From contig NZ_CAKAKO010000006.1 in the NCBI RefSeq assembly GCF_916700565.1, positions 434,001 to 498,000 of the forward strand: 64,000 bases of DNA. The letters run 5' to 3'. A program made the position numbers and the translations under genes. The notes under the pieces are model-generated. The model was not told the DNA's origin. It saw only the letters and a list, made by a program, of their open reading frames with translations, and searched no databases. Below are positions 54,408 through 62,364 of this stretch, piece after piece (the first letter of the stretch is position 1; each line of letters starts with the position of its first letter). The stretch is from Xenophilus sp. Marseille-Q4582. GTDB taxonomy: Bacteria > Pseudomonadota > Gammaproteobacteria > Burkholderiales > Burkholderiaceae_C.

Positions 54408-54471
54408 GCAGCCAGCCAGGGGACGCCCTGGGGGCGCAGCGCTCGCGCTCGAAGTCGTGTTCCTGGAGCAG
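54408..54471 (-). pseudogene. Vestige of an hsdR 5' end
   Basis: On the minus strand this stretch encodes LLQEHDFERE...PGWL, aligning without gaps to residues 4-24 of HsdR (LHQEHHFERE...HGWL). The 24 bases encoding QEHxFERE differ at one position only, and the spacing to the next shared block (GGCTGGCTGC) is the same. Reading on, the similarity ends. It is probably a remnant of a former or duplicated hsdR start upstream of the inserted AbiE-like pair. Confidence 0.6.
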
Positions 54472-54515
54472 CTTTGTCAAAGCTCGCCCTCCGGGCCGGA
54501 CGCTCCACGCAACCA

Positions 54516-54682
54516 CTCAGAAGGTGTGAATGAATCCCGCGTGGCCGAGCAGACCGTCCAGGGGTGCGCCATCGAGGCGCAAAGCGCAGCCATAGCTCGG
54601 GCTATGGCGAGCATTTGCAACGATGAGGGCGTGCACCTGGGCGGGATGAGCGGGCATGTGGGGTTCGTTCACACCTTCTCAG
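54516..54682. repeat. 167-bp palindromic repeat element, copy B
   Basis: The reverse complement of the element at 29739-29905, with clear similarity throughout. Ends: CTCAGAAGGTGTGAATGAATCC and GGGTTCGTTCACACCTTCTCAG, a nearly perfect inverted repeat. Centre: GCCATAGCTCGGGCTATGGC hairpin. It lies after parE, whose last codons and stop are read from its terminal repeat. The remaining part of the 382-base gap 54287-54668 holds the hsdR vestige and the operon promoter. Confidence 0.85.
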
Positions 54683-54980
54683 GCAAGTCGCGCTCGCTGG
54701 ACAGCACGCGCCACACATCCACGTGGTCGTTGTGTTCGACATAGAAAGCAAGGTGCGGGTAGCGCGACAGCGGCCAGAAGCGAAGGCCTGGAAGATTCAG
54801 TTCGTGTGCATAGCGCGGCGAACCGGTGGCCGGATGTCGGCCGATGTGACCATAGGCATGCTCCAGCGCGTCGATGAAGCCCAGCGCTGCCGCCGGCGCG
54901 CCTTGCTCCAGATACCAGCTCAGCGCCTCCTCCACGTCGCGCAGGGCGGCCTGACGCGGAATGACCGGCTTGGCCTTCAC
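54669..54980 (-). CDS. parE: ParE/RelE-type toxin, 3' end altered by the repeat
   Basis: A 103-residue toxin of the ParE group. The family pattern runs from RQAALRDVEEALSWYLEQGAPAAALGFIDALEHAYGHIGRHP through SPRYAHELNLPGLRFWPLSRYPHLAFYVEHNDHVDVWRVLSSERDLP. The last residues EKV and the TGA stop are read from the inverted end of the repeat element. ParE proteins usually have a few more residues here that matter for activity or antitoxin contact. Its start overlaps parD (ATGA). Confidence 0.88.
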   Translation of the reverse strand: MKAKPVIPRQAALRDVEEALSWYLEQGAPAAALGFIDALEHAYGHIGRHPATGSPRYAHELNLPGLRFWPLSRYPHLAFYVEHNDHVDVWRVLSSERDLPEKV

Positions 54981-55231
54981 CGGGTCGCGCGCCCGCCTTT
55001 GCCCGCGGTGCCGACGCGGGCACGCAAACCCTCGAAGTAGTCGGCCGTTGCAGGCTCGCCCGGCCGCGACCCGGCGCCGGCCAGCAACAGCTCCCGCAGC
55101 CGTACCCGATCCTGATCGCGGCGAATCAGTTCACGCACGTACTCGCTGCTGGTGCCAAAACCGCGCTCCCCCACCTGCGCATCCACAAAGGCCTTGAGGT
55201 GGTCGGGCAGGGAAATGTTCATGGTGCTCAT
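54977..55231 (-). CDS. parD: ParD-like antitoxin
   Basis: An 84-residue ribbon-helix-helix antitoxin. The strand and helices are in MNISLPDHLKAFVDAQVGERGFGTSSEYVRELIRRDQDRVRLRELLLAG, then a C-terminal toxin-binding tail containing DYFEGLRARV. Two in-frame starts are possible: ATG 55231 and ATG 55222 (MNISLP). A tandem TTGCCA repeat lies just upstream (about 55252-55270), a candidate operator. Its stop overlaps the parE start, the usual antitoxin-first order. Confidence 0.9.
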   Translation of the reverse strand: MSTMNISLPDHLKAFVDAQVGERGFGTSSEYVRELIRRDQDRVRLRELLLAGAGSRPGEPATADYFEGLRARVGTAGKGGRATR

Positions 55232-55358
55232 GGCGCCAGTCTGCGGGGAATGGCAAAAATTGGCAAGAACTTCGGCGCGCAGAGGTGCCATCATGCACCC
55301 GCCTTGACCCCCAAGGCGACCAGGCTCATTCACTGTTCGCGATCCACGACCGCATACA

Positions 55359-56255
55359 TCAGCCCACGCCGCCGACCCCCTGCCGCTTGACCGCGTCCAG
55401 CGTCTGCCCGGCTGCGTTCTTCCATTCCTGCCAGCCATTGGCCGTGCGGCCCAGCAGCGCCACCGCCGCCGTGCTGGGCGAGCGAAACAGATGGTCGCGG
55501 GTGAACACCACGGTGTCGCCCTCCACCTTCATCACGCCGTCGGCAATCAGTCGTTCACGGAAGGCCCCGTCGCTGGTGTTCTGGATGGAGGGCACATTGG
55601 CCCGGCGGCCGACCGAGCCGGCCTGCACCTCAAGACCCTCATCGGTGAACACGCCCCGCCCCTCGGCGCCACCGGCCTTGCAGAAGAACAGGTCAGCGGC
55701 GCCTGTTGGGGCGGCGGTGCTGCCCTGACCCGAATGCGCCGCCATCGGTGACGACAGCAGCGGGTAGCCCAGCGTGTTCAGCAGGATCTCGCCTGTCTCG
55801 AACACTTCGCGGCAGTCGGCCTCCATGGGCGCAGGCGTGTAGGGCCGGCTGCCTGCATTGCCATTGAGCACGGCAAAGCGCCCCAACCGGCGCGCGGTGT
55901 CGATGCTCAGCCATTCCAGGTACAGCGCATGGGTCTGTGTGAGCGACTGCGTGCGTGACAGCAGCACCACGGCGCGCTGCCAGAAGTCCTTCTTGCTCGC
56001 GTGTTCGGCCAACCGCGTGCGCAGGTCGCCAGTCTGGCCGATGTAGACCTGCGGCAGGCTGCCATCGTCGGGCAATGCCAGCAAGAAATACACGCCCACC
56101 TGCTGGCTCTCGGGCATCTTGAAGAAGGACTGCAAGCCATTGAGCGGCACGTCGACCACCTGCACGATGCGCGTGGTCATCTCGGCCACGCGGATGCCTG
56201 CGGGCTCACCGGTGGGCAGGAAGACCTGGATGGTTTTTGGGCTGACGGGACTCAT
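55359..56255 (-). CDS. GIY-YIG nuclease-domain protein with DUF4357 C-terminus
   Basis: A 298-residue protein. The N-terminal nuclease domain has VGVYFLLA and VYIGQTGDLRTRLAEHASK, the GIY-YIG core with Gly-x-Thr and Arg, then FWQRAVVLLSRTQSLTQTHALYLEWL carrying the Glu. The C-terminal DUF4357 domain covers about residues 225-298 (DGAFRERLIADGVMKVEGD..FRSPSTAAVALLGRTANGWQEWKN). Such proteins are often lodged in type I restriction operons. It overlaps the hsdS stop (ATGA), so it was cotranslated with the specificity subunit. Confidence 0.9.
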   Translation of the reverse strand: MSPVSPKTIQVFLPTGEPAGIRVAEMTTRIVQVVDVPLNGLQSFFKMPESQQVGVYFLLALPDDGSLPQVYIGQTGDLRTRLAEHASKKDFWQRAVVLLSRTQSLTQTHALYLEWLSIDTARRLGRFAVLNGNAGSRPYTPAPMEADCREVFETGEILLNTLGYPLLSSPMAAHSGQGSTAAPTGAADLFFCKAGGAEGRGVFTDEGLEVQAGSVGRRANVPSIQNTSDGAFRERLIADGVMKVEGDTVVFTRDHLFRSPSTAAVALLGRTANGWQEWKNAAGQTLDAVKRQGVGGVG

Positions 56256-56416
56256 GCAGGCTCCTTCGCAGAAACGACACCGCGCACGTCGATCTGGCCG
56301 GTGACGGCGGCGGCGATGAGGGCGGAGCGGCGCTCGCGCAGCAAGCCAATGGCGTGCTCGGCGCTGGCGCGCAATGCATCAATCTTGGCGGTGGCCTTGA
56401 CGAGTGCGGCTGTGAT
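56252..56416 (-). pseudogene. hsdS: hsdS 3' fragment
   Basis: 54 codons in frame to a TGA stop, reading KIDALRASAEHAIGLLRERR then SALIAAAVTGQIDVR, the standard C-terminal end of a type I specificity subunit (second conserved coiled-coil). It abuts the IS21-family element at 56416 and overlaps the GIY-YIG start. It is the other end of the gene whose N-terminus lies at 58939-59280. Confidence 0.92.
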
Positions 56417-56522
56417 TGTTGATTCATTTCCAAAGCTGGGCCATTTCGGGACGCATTCACGTTGAAATTTGAGCCACGTTGCCGCTCTATCCTGCTGAAT
56501 TTTTCAGCACGGGGGAGCAGGA

Positions 56523-58058
56523 GTGATCAACGTGAGCACATTGAGCAAGTTACGCCGCCTCGTGCTGAGGCAGGACGTGTCGGTGCGCGAGGCCAGCCGG
56601 CGCCTGGGCATCTCGCGCAACACAGCCACCAAGTGGCTCAAAGACGGGCAGATGGCCGAACCCCGATACCCGCAGCGGGTGTCGGGCCCCAGCATCCTGG
56701 ATCCGTACAAGGAGCAGTTGAGCCAATGGCTCAAGGCCGATAGCCATCGCAGCAAACGCGATCGACGCGGGATCAAGGCCATGTTTGAGGCGCTGCGCGC
56801 GCAGGGCTACAGCGGCAGCCGAGGGCCGGTCTACGCCTTTGCCCAGCGCTGGCAGCAAGAGCAAGGCAACGCTGCGCGTGGTGCGGGGTTCGTGCCGCTG
56901 AGCTTCGAGTTGGGCGAGGCGTTCCAGTTCGACTGGAGCTGCGAGTACCTGTTCATCGGCGGGCTGCGCCGCCGCCTGGAAGTGGCACACACCAAGCTGG
57001 CGGCCAGTCGCGCCTTCTGCCTGGTGGCGTACTACAGCCAAGCGCACGAGATGCTGTTCGATGCGCACGCACGGGCGTTCGCCCTCTTCGGTGGCGTGCC
57101 CCGGCGGGGCATCTACGACAACATGAAGACCGCTGTGGACAAGGTCGGCCATGGCAAACAGCGCAGCGTCAATGCACGCTTCGAGGCGATGACCGGGCAC
57201 TACCTGTTCGAGCCGGAGTTCTGCAACCGGGCCGCCGGCTGGGAGAAGGGGGTCGTGGAGAAGAACGTTCAGGATCGGCGCAAGGACATCTGGCGTGAGG
57301 CCAGCGAGCGGCGCTGGGGGACGCTTGGTGAACTCAACGACTGGTTGCAGCAGGCCTGCGTGAAGGCCTGGGCTGAGATGAGTCACCCGGAATGGACTCA
57401 GCTCACGGTGGCCGATGTCTGGCAGGACGAACGTGCTCGTCTCATGCCCAACCCCCGTGCGTTTGATGGCTACGTGGAGCAGCCGGTACGGGTCTCTGCG
57501 ACCGCACTGATCCACTTCCAGCGCAACCGCTACAGCGTGCCGTGTGAATGGATTCATGCGGTGGTCAGTCTGCGGGCCTACGCGGATGGCCTGCTGGTGG
57601 TCGGGCCCGATGGGCGACAGGTGCGCCTGGCGCGCAGCTTCGAACGTGATCAGACGCTCTACGACTGGATGCATTACATCGCGCTCATCGAGCGAAAGCC
57701 CGGCGCGCTGCGCAACGGCGCGCCCTTCAAGACCATGCCCGAGCCACTGCAGGAAATGCAGCGCCAGTTGCTGCGCCACAGCGGTGGCGACAGGGTGATG
57801 GCGCAGGTGCTCATGGGGGTGAGCCTGCATGGACTGGAGGCCGTGGTGGTGGCGGTAGAGCTGGCGCTGCAGTCCGGGCGGGTGAGTGCCGAGCACGTGC
57901 TCAACGTGCTCTCGCGTCTGAAGGAGCAGCGCGTGCCCGAGCCACCGGTGGCCACGATGCTCAAGCTCAACACGCCGCCACTGGCCAACCTGCAGCGCTA
58001 CGACGCACTGCGCAACGTCCAGCCTCATGAGGCATCACCGGAGTCCGACCATGCATGA
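56523..58058 (+). CDS. istA: IS21-family transposase IstA
   Basis: A 511-residue DDE transposase. The N-terminal helix-turn-helix ([29 protein letters not shown]) is followed by the core with Asp in [14 protein letters not shown], Asp in [13 protein letters not shown] and Glu in [18 protein letters not shown]. The GTG start at 56523 is the usual type. Its stop overlaps istB by 8 bases. Apparently intact. Confidence 0.95.
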   Translation: MINVSTLSKLRRLVLRQDVSVREASRRLGISRNTATKWLKDGQMAEPRYPQRVSGPSILDPYKEQLSQWLKADSHRSKRDRRGIKAMFEALRAQGYSGSRGPVYAFAQRWQQEQGNAARGAGFVPLSFELGEAFQFDWSCEYLFIGGLRRRLEVAHTKLAASRAFCLVAYYSQAHEMLFDAHARAFALFGGVPRRGIYDNMKTAVDKVGHGKQRSVNARFEAMTGHYLFEPEFCNRAAGWEKGVVEKNVQDRRKDIWREASERRWGTLGELNDWLQQACVKAWAEMSHPEWTQLTVADVWQDERARLMPNPRAFDGYVEQPVRVSATALIHFQRNRYSVPCEWIHAVVSLRAYADGLLVVGPDGRQVRLARSFERDQTLYDWMHYIALIERKPGALRNGAPFKTMPEPLQEMQRQLLRHSGGDRVMAQVLMGVSLHGLEAVVVAVELALQSGRVSAEHVLNVLSRLKEQRVPEPPVATMLKLNTPPLANLQRYDALRNVQPHEASPESDHA

Positions 58059-58866
58059 CGTCATTGATGCCCTCAAAGCGCTGGGCCTGCACGGCATGGC
58101 CAGTGCCTGGCCGGAGGTACTGGGCACCGCCCGCATGAAGTCGCTGGATCATGAGGCCGTGCTGCACCAGCTCATCAAGGCCGAGACCGCTCAGCGTGAG
58201 GTGCGTTCCATGGCTTACCAGATGCGCGTGGCGCGCTTCCCTTCGCACCGTGACCTCGCCGGCTTTGACTTCGCCCACGCGCAGCTCGACGAAGCACTGG
58301 TGCGCCAGTTGCACACCCTTCGCTTCGTGGAGTCGGCGCACAACGTGGTGCTGGTTGGTGGCCCCGGCACGGGTAAAACCCACCTGGCCACGAGCCTGGG
58401 GATCGAGGCCATTCGCATGCATGGCAAGCGGGTGCGCTTCTTCTCAACGGTGGAGCTGGTCAACGCCCTGGAGCTGGAGAAGGCGCAGAACAAGGCCGGG
58501 CAAATGGCGCACCGCCTGATGTACGTCGATCTGGTGATCCTGGATGAACTGGGCTACCTGCCATTCACGCAGTCGGGCGGCGCGATGCTGTTCCACCTGC
58601 TCTCCAAACTCTATGAGCGAACGAGCGTGGTGATCACCACCAACCTCACCTTCTCGGAGTGGAGCAGCGTCTTTGGAGACGCCAAGATGACCACGGCCTT
58701 GCTTGACCGGCTCACGCACCATTGCCACATCGTCGAGACGGGCAACGAGAGCTGGCGATTCAAGCACTCCAGTGCCGCTGGCGCGGCTCCCCCAAAGCAA
58801 CGCCCAAAGAGCCAGAAAGGAGATCGAAAAACAGCAGACCCGATAGACTTATCCACAACCGAATAG
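58051..58866 (+). CDS. istB: IS21-family helper ATPase IstB
   Basis: A 271-residue AAA+ protein. Walker A is [16 protein letters not shown], Walker [15 protein letters not shown], and sensor residues are in [14 protein letters not shown]. The start at 58051 ([11 protein letters not shown]) is chosen as the family start; an ATG at 58027 lies upstream in frame. It works with IstA in target selection and strand transfer. Complete. Confidence 0.95.
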   Translation: MHDVIDALKALGLHGMASAWPEVLGTARMKSLDHEAVLHQLIKAETAQREVRSMAYQMRVARFPSHRDLAGFDFAHAQLDEALVRQLHTLRFVESAHNVVLVGGPGTGKTHLATSLGIEAIRMHGKRVRFFSTVELVNALELEKAQNKAGQMAHRLMYVDLVILDELGYLPFTQSGGAMLFHLLSKLYERTSVVITTNLTFSEWSSVFGDAKMTTALLDRLTHHCHIVETGNESWRFKHSSAAGAAPPKQRPKSQKGDRKTADPIDLSTTE

Positions 58867-58938
58867 TCAAAGAATCCATCAACCCAGTGGCTCAATATTC
58901 AACGTGATCACTGGCTCAGTTGTGCTGATGAATCAACA

Positions 58939-59280
58939 AGCGGGCACAGAGAGCAGCGCCGCATGGCCGAGGCTCGCATACATGGAGAACAACAGAGTGC
59001 CTTCGGGCCAAACCTTCAGGCGCTTACTCTCAATACCCGAACTCGTAAGACGCTTTGCGGTAAAGCGCACATGAGTTCGATCAGACAAGTCGCCAATCGC
59101 GACCCATGGCGTCCCACTGTCATCGTCCGACCAATAGTCCGCTTGGTCGGTATCCGGGGTTCCTCCAGAGCCCATGCCCGACAGCAAGAACTTGAGGCGG
59201 CCAACTTGCCAATGCGATGGCAGAGCCCCAAGCCAAGGCACCCCACTGTCTCGATACTCGTCATACCTCGGCAACGTCAT
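58939..59280 (-). pseudogene. hsdS: hsdS 5' fragment
   Basis: The first 114 codons of a type I specificity subunit: YRDSGVPWLGALPSHWQVGRLKFLLS is the first conserved region, then YWSDDDSGTPWVAIGDLSD of target recognition domain 1. It is cut by the IS21 end after LGHAALLSVPA. With the 54-codon 3' fragment only about 170 residues remain of the usual 400-450, so the rest of TRD1, the central coiled-coil and TRD2 are missing. The start overlaps the hsdM stop (ATGA). Confidence 0.93.
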
Positions 59281-60139
59281 TCCGCCAACTCCCCCAACAT
59301 CTTCATGATGCGGGCCGTTACTGTCTTCAGCTCCTCGTCGATGGCCTGCAGGCTGCGCGGCGGCTCGAAGACGTAGAAGTGGCGGTTGAAGGGAATCTCA
59401 TAGCCGACCTTGCTTTTCTCCGTGTCGATCCACGCGTCGGGTGCATGGGGCAGCACTTCGCGCTGGAAGTAGGCGTCGATGTCTTCCGTCAGCGGCACGT
59501 TCTCGGTGTCGCGCAGTGCGCTGTCGGGTTGCGGCTTGCCCTTCTGCTTGCCCTTCTGCCCCAGCACCACGGCGCCTGCCTCATCACGCAGGGGGCGTTC
59601 GACGGTCAGGGTGGTGTAGCCGAAGTCCTGGTTTTTGAAGATGCGCGAGATGGGCACGCGCTTGAGGCGGCCACCTTCGGGCAGATTCTGGAACTCGGCG
59701 GGCCACGCGGCGCCGGCCACGATCAGTTGTGGCTCGCCCATCGGCTGCCCTTGCGCGTCGAACACGCTGACCTGCTCGGCTTCGGCAAAGCTGCCAAACA
59801 ACTGCGTGACGGTGGCGATGTGCGCATCGCTCATCTCCTTGCGTTTGCTGCCCAGGCTCTTGCGCATCTTCTGCCAGTAGCTGCTGGCGTCGATGAGTTG
59901 CACCTTGCCCTTGCGCACGGCCGGCTTCTTGTTCGACAGGATCCACACATAGGTGGCAATGCCGGTGTTGTAGAACATGTCGGTGGGCAAGCCCACGATG
60001 GCCTCCACCAGGTCGTTCTCCAGCACGTAGCGGCGGATTTCGCTTTCGCCACTGCCCGCGCCGCCCGTGAACAAGGGCGAGCCGTTGAGCACGATGCCGA
60101 AGCGGCTGCCGCCTTCCTGCGCGGGGCGCATCTTGGCTA
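59277..60139 (-). pseudogene. hsdM: hsdM 3' part, separated by IS630 copy 3
   Basis: About 287 codons of the methylase C-terminal half: MRPAQEGGSRFGIVLNGSPLFTGGAGSGESEIRRYVLENDLVEAIVGLP, then ATYVWILSNKKP, and a helical tail to the TGA at 59277. It joins in frame with 61256-62249 if the IS630 copy and one TA are removed (1857 bases, 618 codons). It retains an ATG near the junction but lacks the SAM-binding half. Confidence 0.94.
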
Positions 60140-61255
60140 TTGATCCGGCCTCAATGAACTTGACTCAAGCCGCATAGCGTACCGTGGCGTGCTCGAAGTA
60201 CTTGCGGATGCGCTCGGGCTGGCGTTGCACGCTGCGAAGGTGCTTGGCTGTGGCTTTGGCCAGTTGCAGCTTCGTTCGCGCCGGTGCCAGCTTCGTGACC
60301 GCCTGCTTGATATCCGCATTGGCCATCTCATCCGGGTTCAACTCCGGGCTATAGCTCGGTAGGTAGAACACCTCGATGGCATCGGCATGCTCGGCCAGCC
60401 AGGCCTTGACCGGTTTGGCATGATGCACCCGCAGGTTGTCCAGGATCAGGAACACCTTCTTGGTCTGTCCCTTGATCAGCCGGCGCAGGAAGTCGATCAG
60501 GATTGTGGTGTTGAGCGCCCCGTCAAAGATGCGCCAGCGCATCTGCCCTTTGTTGGTCACGGTGGAGATGACCGACAGGTTGTGGCGCTTGTTGTTGACC
60601 CGCACCACCGGCGTCTGGCCCTTGGGCGCAAAACCACGGCCGCGTACATCGTCGCTGCGCAGTCCACTCTCGTCGCCCCAGTGAATTTCGGCTCCCTCGG
60701 CCTTGGCCCGCGCGGCAATGGCGGGGTAGTCCTCCTCGAGCCACTTCTTGACCGCCGCCGGTGACTGCTCGTAGGCCTTCTTCATCGGCTTTTGCGGCGT
60801 GAAGCCCCAGCGCGCCAGGTACTTGCCCATGGTGCGCACTTGCAGTCGCAGCCCAAAGCGCTGTTCGATGAGTTGGGCCACAGCGGCGCGGGTCCACAGC
60901 GCGTAGGGCATCTTGAGCTGATCGGGCGTCTTGTCGGCGATGAGCTTGCGCACCAGGGCCTCCTGGGCGGGGTCGAGCAAGCGGTTTTCGCCGAGCTTGC
61001 GCCCGCCAATGGCGTCGTGCAGCGCCTTGGCACCGAGCGCCTCATGGCGTTTGCAGATGTTGAAGACGCCTGTGCGACTCAGGCCGGTGAGCGCGGCGAT
61101 CTTGTCGTAGGTGTTGCCGGCCTTGCGTAGCCGGATGACCTGAACCCGGCGCTCATGCCGCGCTTCGTGGCTCAACGATCTCATGTCAGTTGCTTGCATG
61201 AATCCGAGTTGGGGGCGGTGCAGATAAATTCAAGTGCACAAGGGCCGAATCAATA
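60138..61255 (-). mobile_element. IS630-family element, copy 3, in hsdM
   Basis: The same unit as the other two copies, minus orientation, with TA at 60138-60139 and 61254-61255. It interrupts hsdM after the codons for MLFLMHLL. The transposase has NNKRHNLSV and a Glu in KKWLEEDYP where the others have Asp. Confidence 0.95.
60165..61199 (-). CDS. IS630-family transposase, copy 3
   Basis: A 344-residue intact DDE transposase, the third copy in the window, with the same helix-turn-helix and catalytic motifs (HWGDESGL, LILDNLRVHHAK, LNPDEMANAD). It is transcribed in the same direction as hsdM, so its transcript could read into the 3' hsdM fragment and what remains of hsdS. Confidence 0.95.
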   Translation of the reverse strand: MQATDMRSLSHEARHERRVQVIRLRKAGNTYDKIAALTGLSRTGVFNICKRHEALGAKALHDAIGGRKLGENRLLDPAQEALVRKLIADKTPDQLKMPYALWTRAAVAQLIEQRFGLRLQVRTMGKYLARWGFTPQKPMKKAYEQSPAAVKKWLEEDYPAIAARAKAEGAEIHWGDESGLRSDDVRGRGFAPKGQTPVVRVNNKRHNLSVISTVTNKGQMRWRIFDGALNTTILIDFLRRLIKGQTKKVFLILDNLRVHHAKPVKAWLAEHADAIEVFYLPSYSPELNPDEMANADIKQAVTKLAPARTKLQLAKATAKHLRSVQRQPERIRKYFEHATVRYAA

Positions 61256-62249
61256 AAAGGTGCATCAGAAACAGCATGGAGCCATCGCTCACGCGCGGCA
61301 GGCCGGGGCCGAAGCGGCCGGCAAAGCCTTTCTGCTCGTGTTCCTGCCGCACGGCCTTTTCGACCTTCTTCCATTCCACGCCGAAGGGCGGGTTGGACAG
61401 CATGTAGTCGAACTTGCGGCCCGCATGCCCGTCGTCGCTCAGGGTGTTGCCGGCCACGATGTTGCCCACGTCCTGCCCGCGGATGAGCATGTCGGCCTTG
61501 CAGATGGCGTAGCTCTCGTCGTTGAGTTCCTGGCCGTAGAGCGTGAGGCGGGCCTGCGGGTTGTGGGCCAGCAGGTGCTCGCCGGCGACTGACAGCATGC
61601 CGCCGGTGCCGGCCGTGGGGTCGTACACGGTGCGAACCACGGCGTTGCCGGGCGTGAGCACGTCGTCGTCTTCGATGAAGAGCAGGTTCACCATCAGGCG
61701 GATGACTTCGCGCGGCGTGAAGTGTTCCCCGGCCGTCTCGTTGCTGATTTCGGCGAACTTGCGGATCAGCTCCTCGAACACCAGGCCCATGCTGGCGTTG
61801 TCCACCGTGGCCGGGTGCAGGTCGATGCCGACGAACTTTTCCGTGACCAGGTACAGCAGGTTGGCCTTGGCCAGCCGTTCCACCTGGGCGTGGAAATCGA
61901 AGCGCTCGAAGATGTCGGCCGCCTCGGGCGAGAAGGCCTTGACGTAGGCGTAGAGGTTCTGGCGGATGTGGTCCTGGTCGCCCAGCAGCTTGGGCAGGTC
62001 CAGTTCCGAATCGTTGTAGAAACCCAGGTTGCCGGCGGCGCGACGGAGAAAGGGCTCGGGGTTGATGCCCATCTTCTCGCGCGAAGCCTTTTCAGCCAGC
62101 ACCTTGGGCTTGGTGGCTTCCAGCACGCAGTCCAGCCGGCGCAGCACGGTGAAGGGCAGGATCACGCGGCCGTACTCGGACTGCTTGTAGTCGCCGCGCA
62201 GCAGATCGGCGACGGACCAGATGAAGGAAGACAGGGCTTGAGGAGACAT
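61256..62249 (-). pseudogene. hsdM: hsdM 5' part, separated by IS630 copy 3
   Basis: 331 codons of a type I DNA adenine methyltransferase. The N-terminal helical domain starts [43 protein letters not shown]. The SAM motif is [12 protein letters not shown], and the catalytic N-P-P-F motif lies in [24 protein letters not shown] is also typical. It then reads into the IS (RPLCT, stop). The start at 62249 is the conserved one. Both active-site motifs are present, but the C-terminal half that binds HsdS is detached. Confidence 0.95.
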
Positions 62250-62282
62250 GCAGAGCGATGGGGCGATGGGGCGCCAGACGTG

Positions 62283-62304
62283 AAAAAGCCCGGCACAGCC
62301 GGGC
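62283..62304 (-). terminator. Rho-independent terminator of the acyl-CoA ligase gene
   Basis: On the minus strand GCCCGGC, loop TGT, GCCGGGC, followed by TTTTT, 60 bases after the ligase stop and 34 bases before the hsdM start. It insulates the hsd operon from the ligase gene. Confidence 0.85.
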
Positions 62305-62364
62305 CTGGATGAGCAGGCCGCCGCGCGGGCGCGGCAGTCTATCAAGCCGAGAGGGCGCCGGCCG

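Larger units (their letters stand above)
56417..58938 (+). mobile_element. IS21-family element inserted in hsdS
   Basis: A 2522-bp element with TGTTGATTCAT at the left end and its complement at the right, plus internal subterminal repeats containing CACGTTGAA..TTGAGCCA. It encodes istA and istB. The flanking bases (CTGTGAT on the left, AGCGGGC on the right) are not a target duplication, consistent with loss of sequence beside it. It separates the two hsdS fragments. Confidence 0.9.

Noticed and set aside
56417..58938. Passenger genes within the IS21 element
   Set aside because: Only istA and istB are present; other frames are shadows.
61230..62345. Reading the 5' hsdM fragment as a complete 371-residue gene
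   Set aside because: The upstream 32 codons are unrelated, and the end is IS630 sequence; the natural gene starts at 62249 and is interrupted at the TA.
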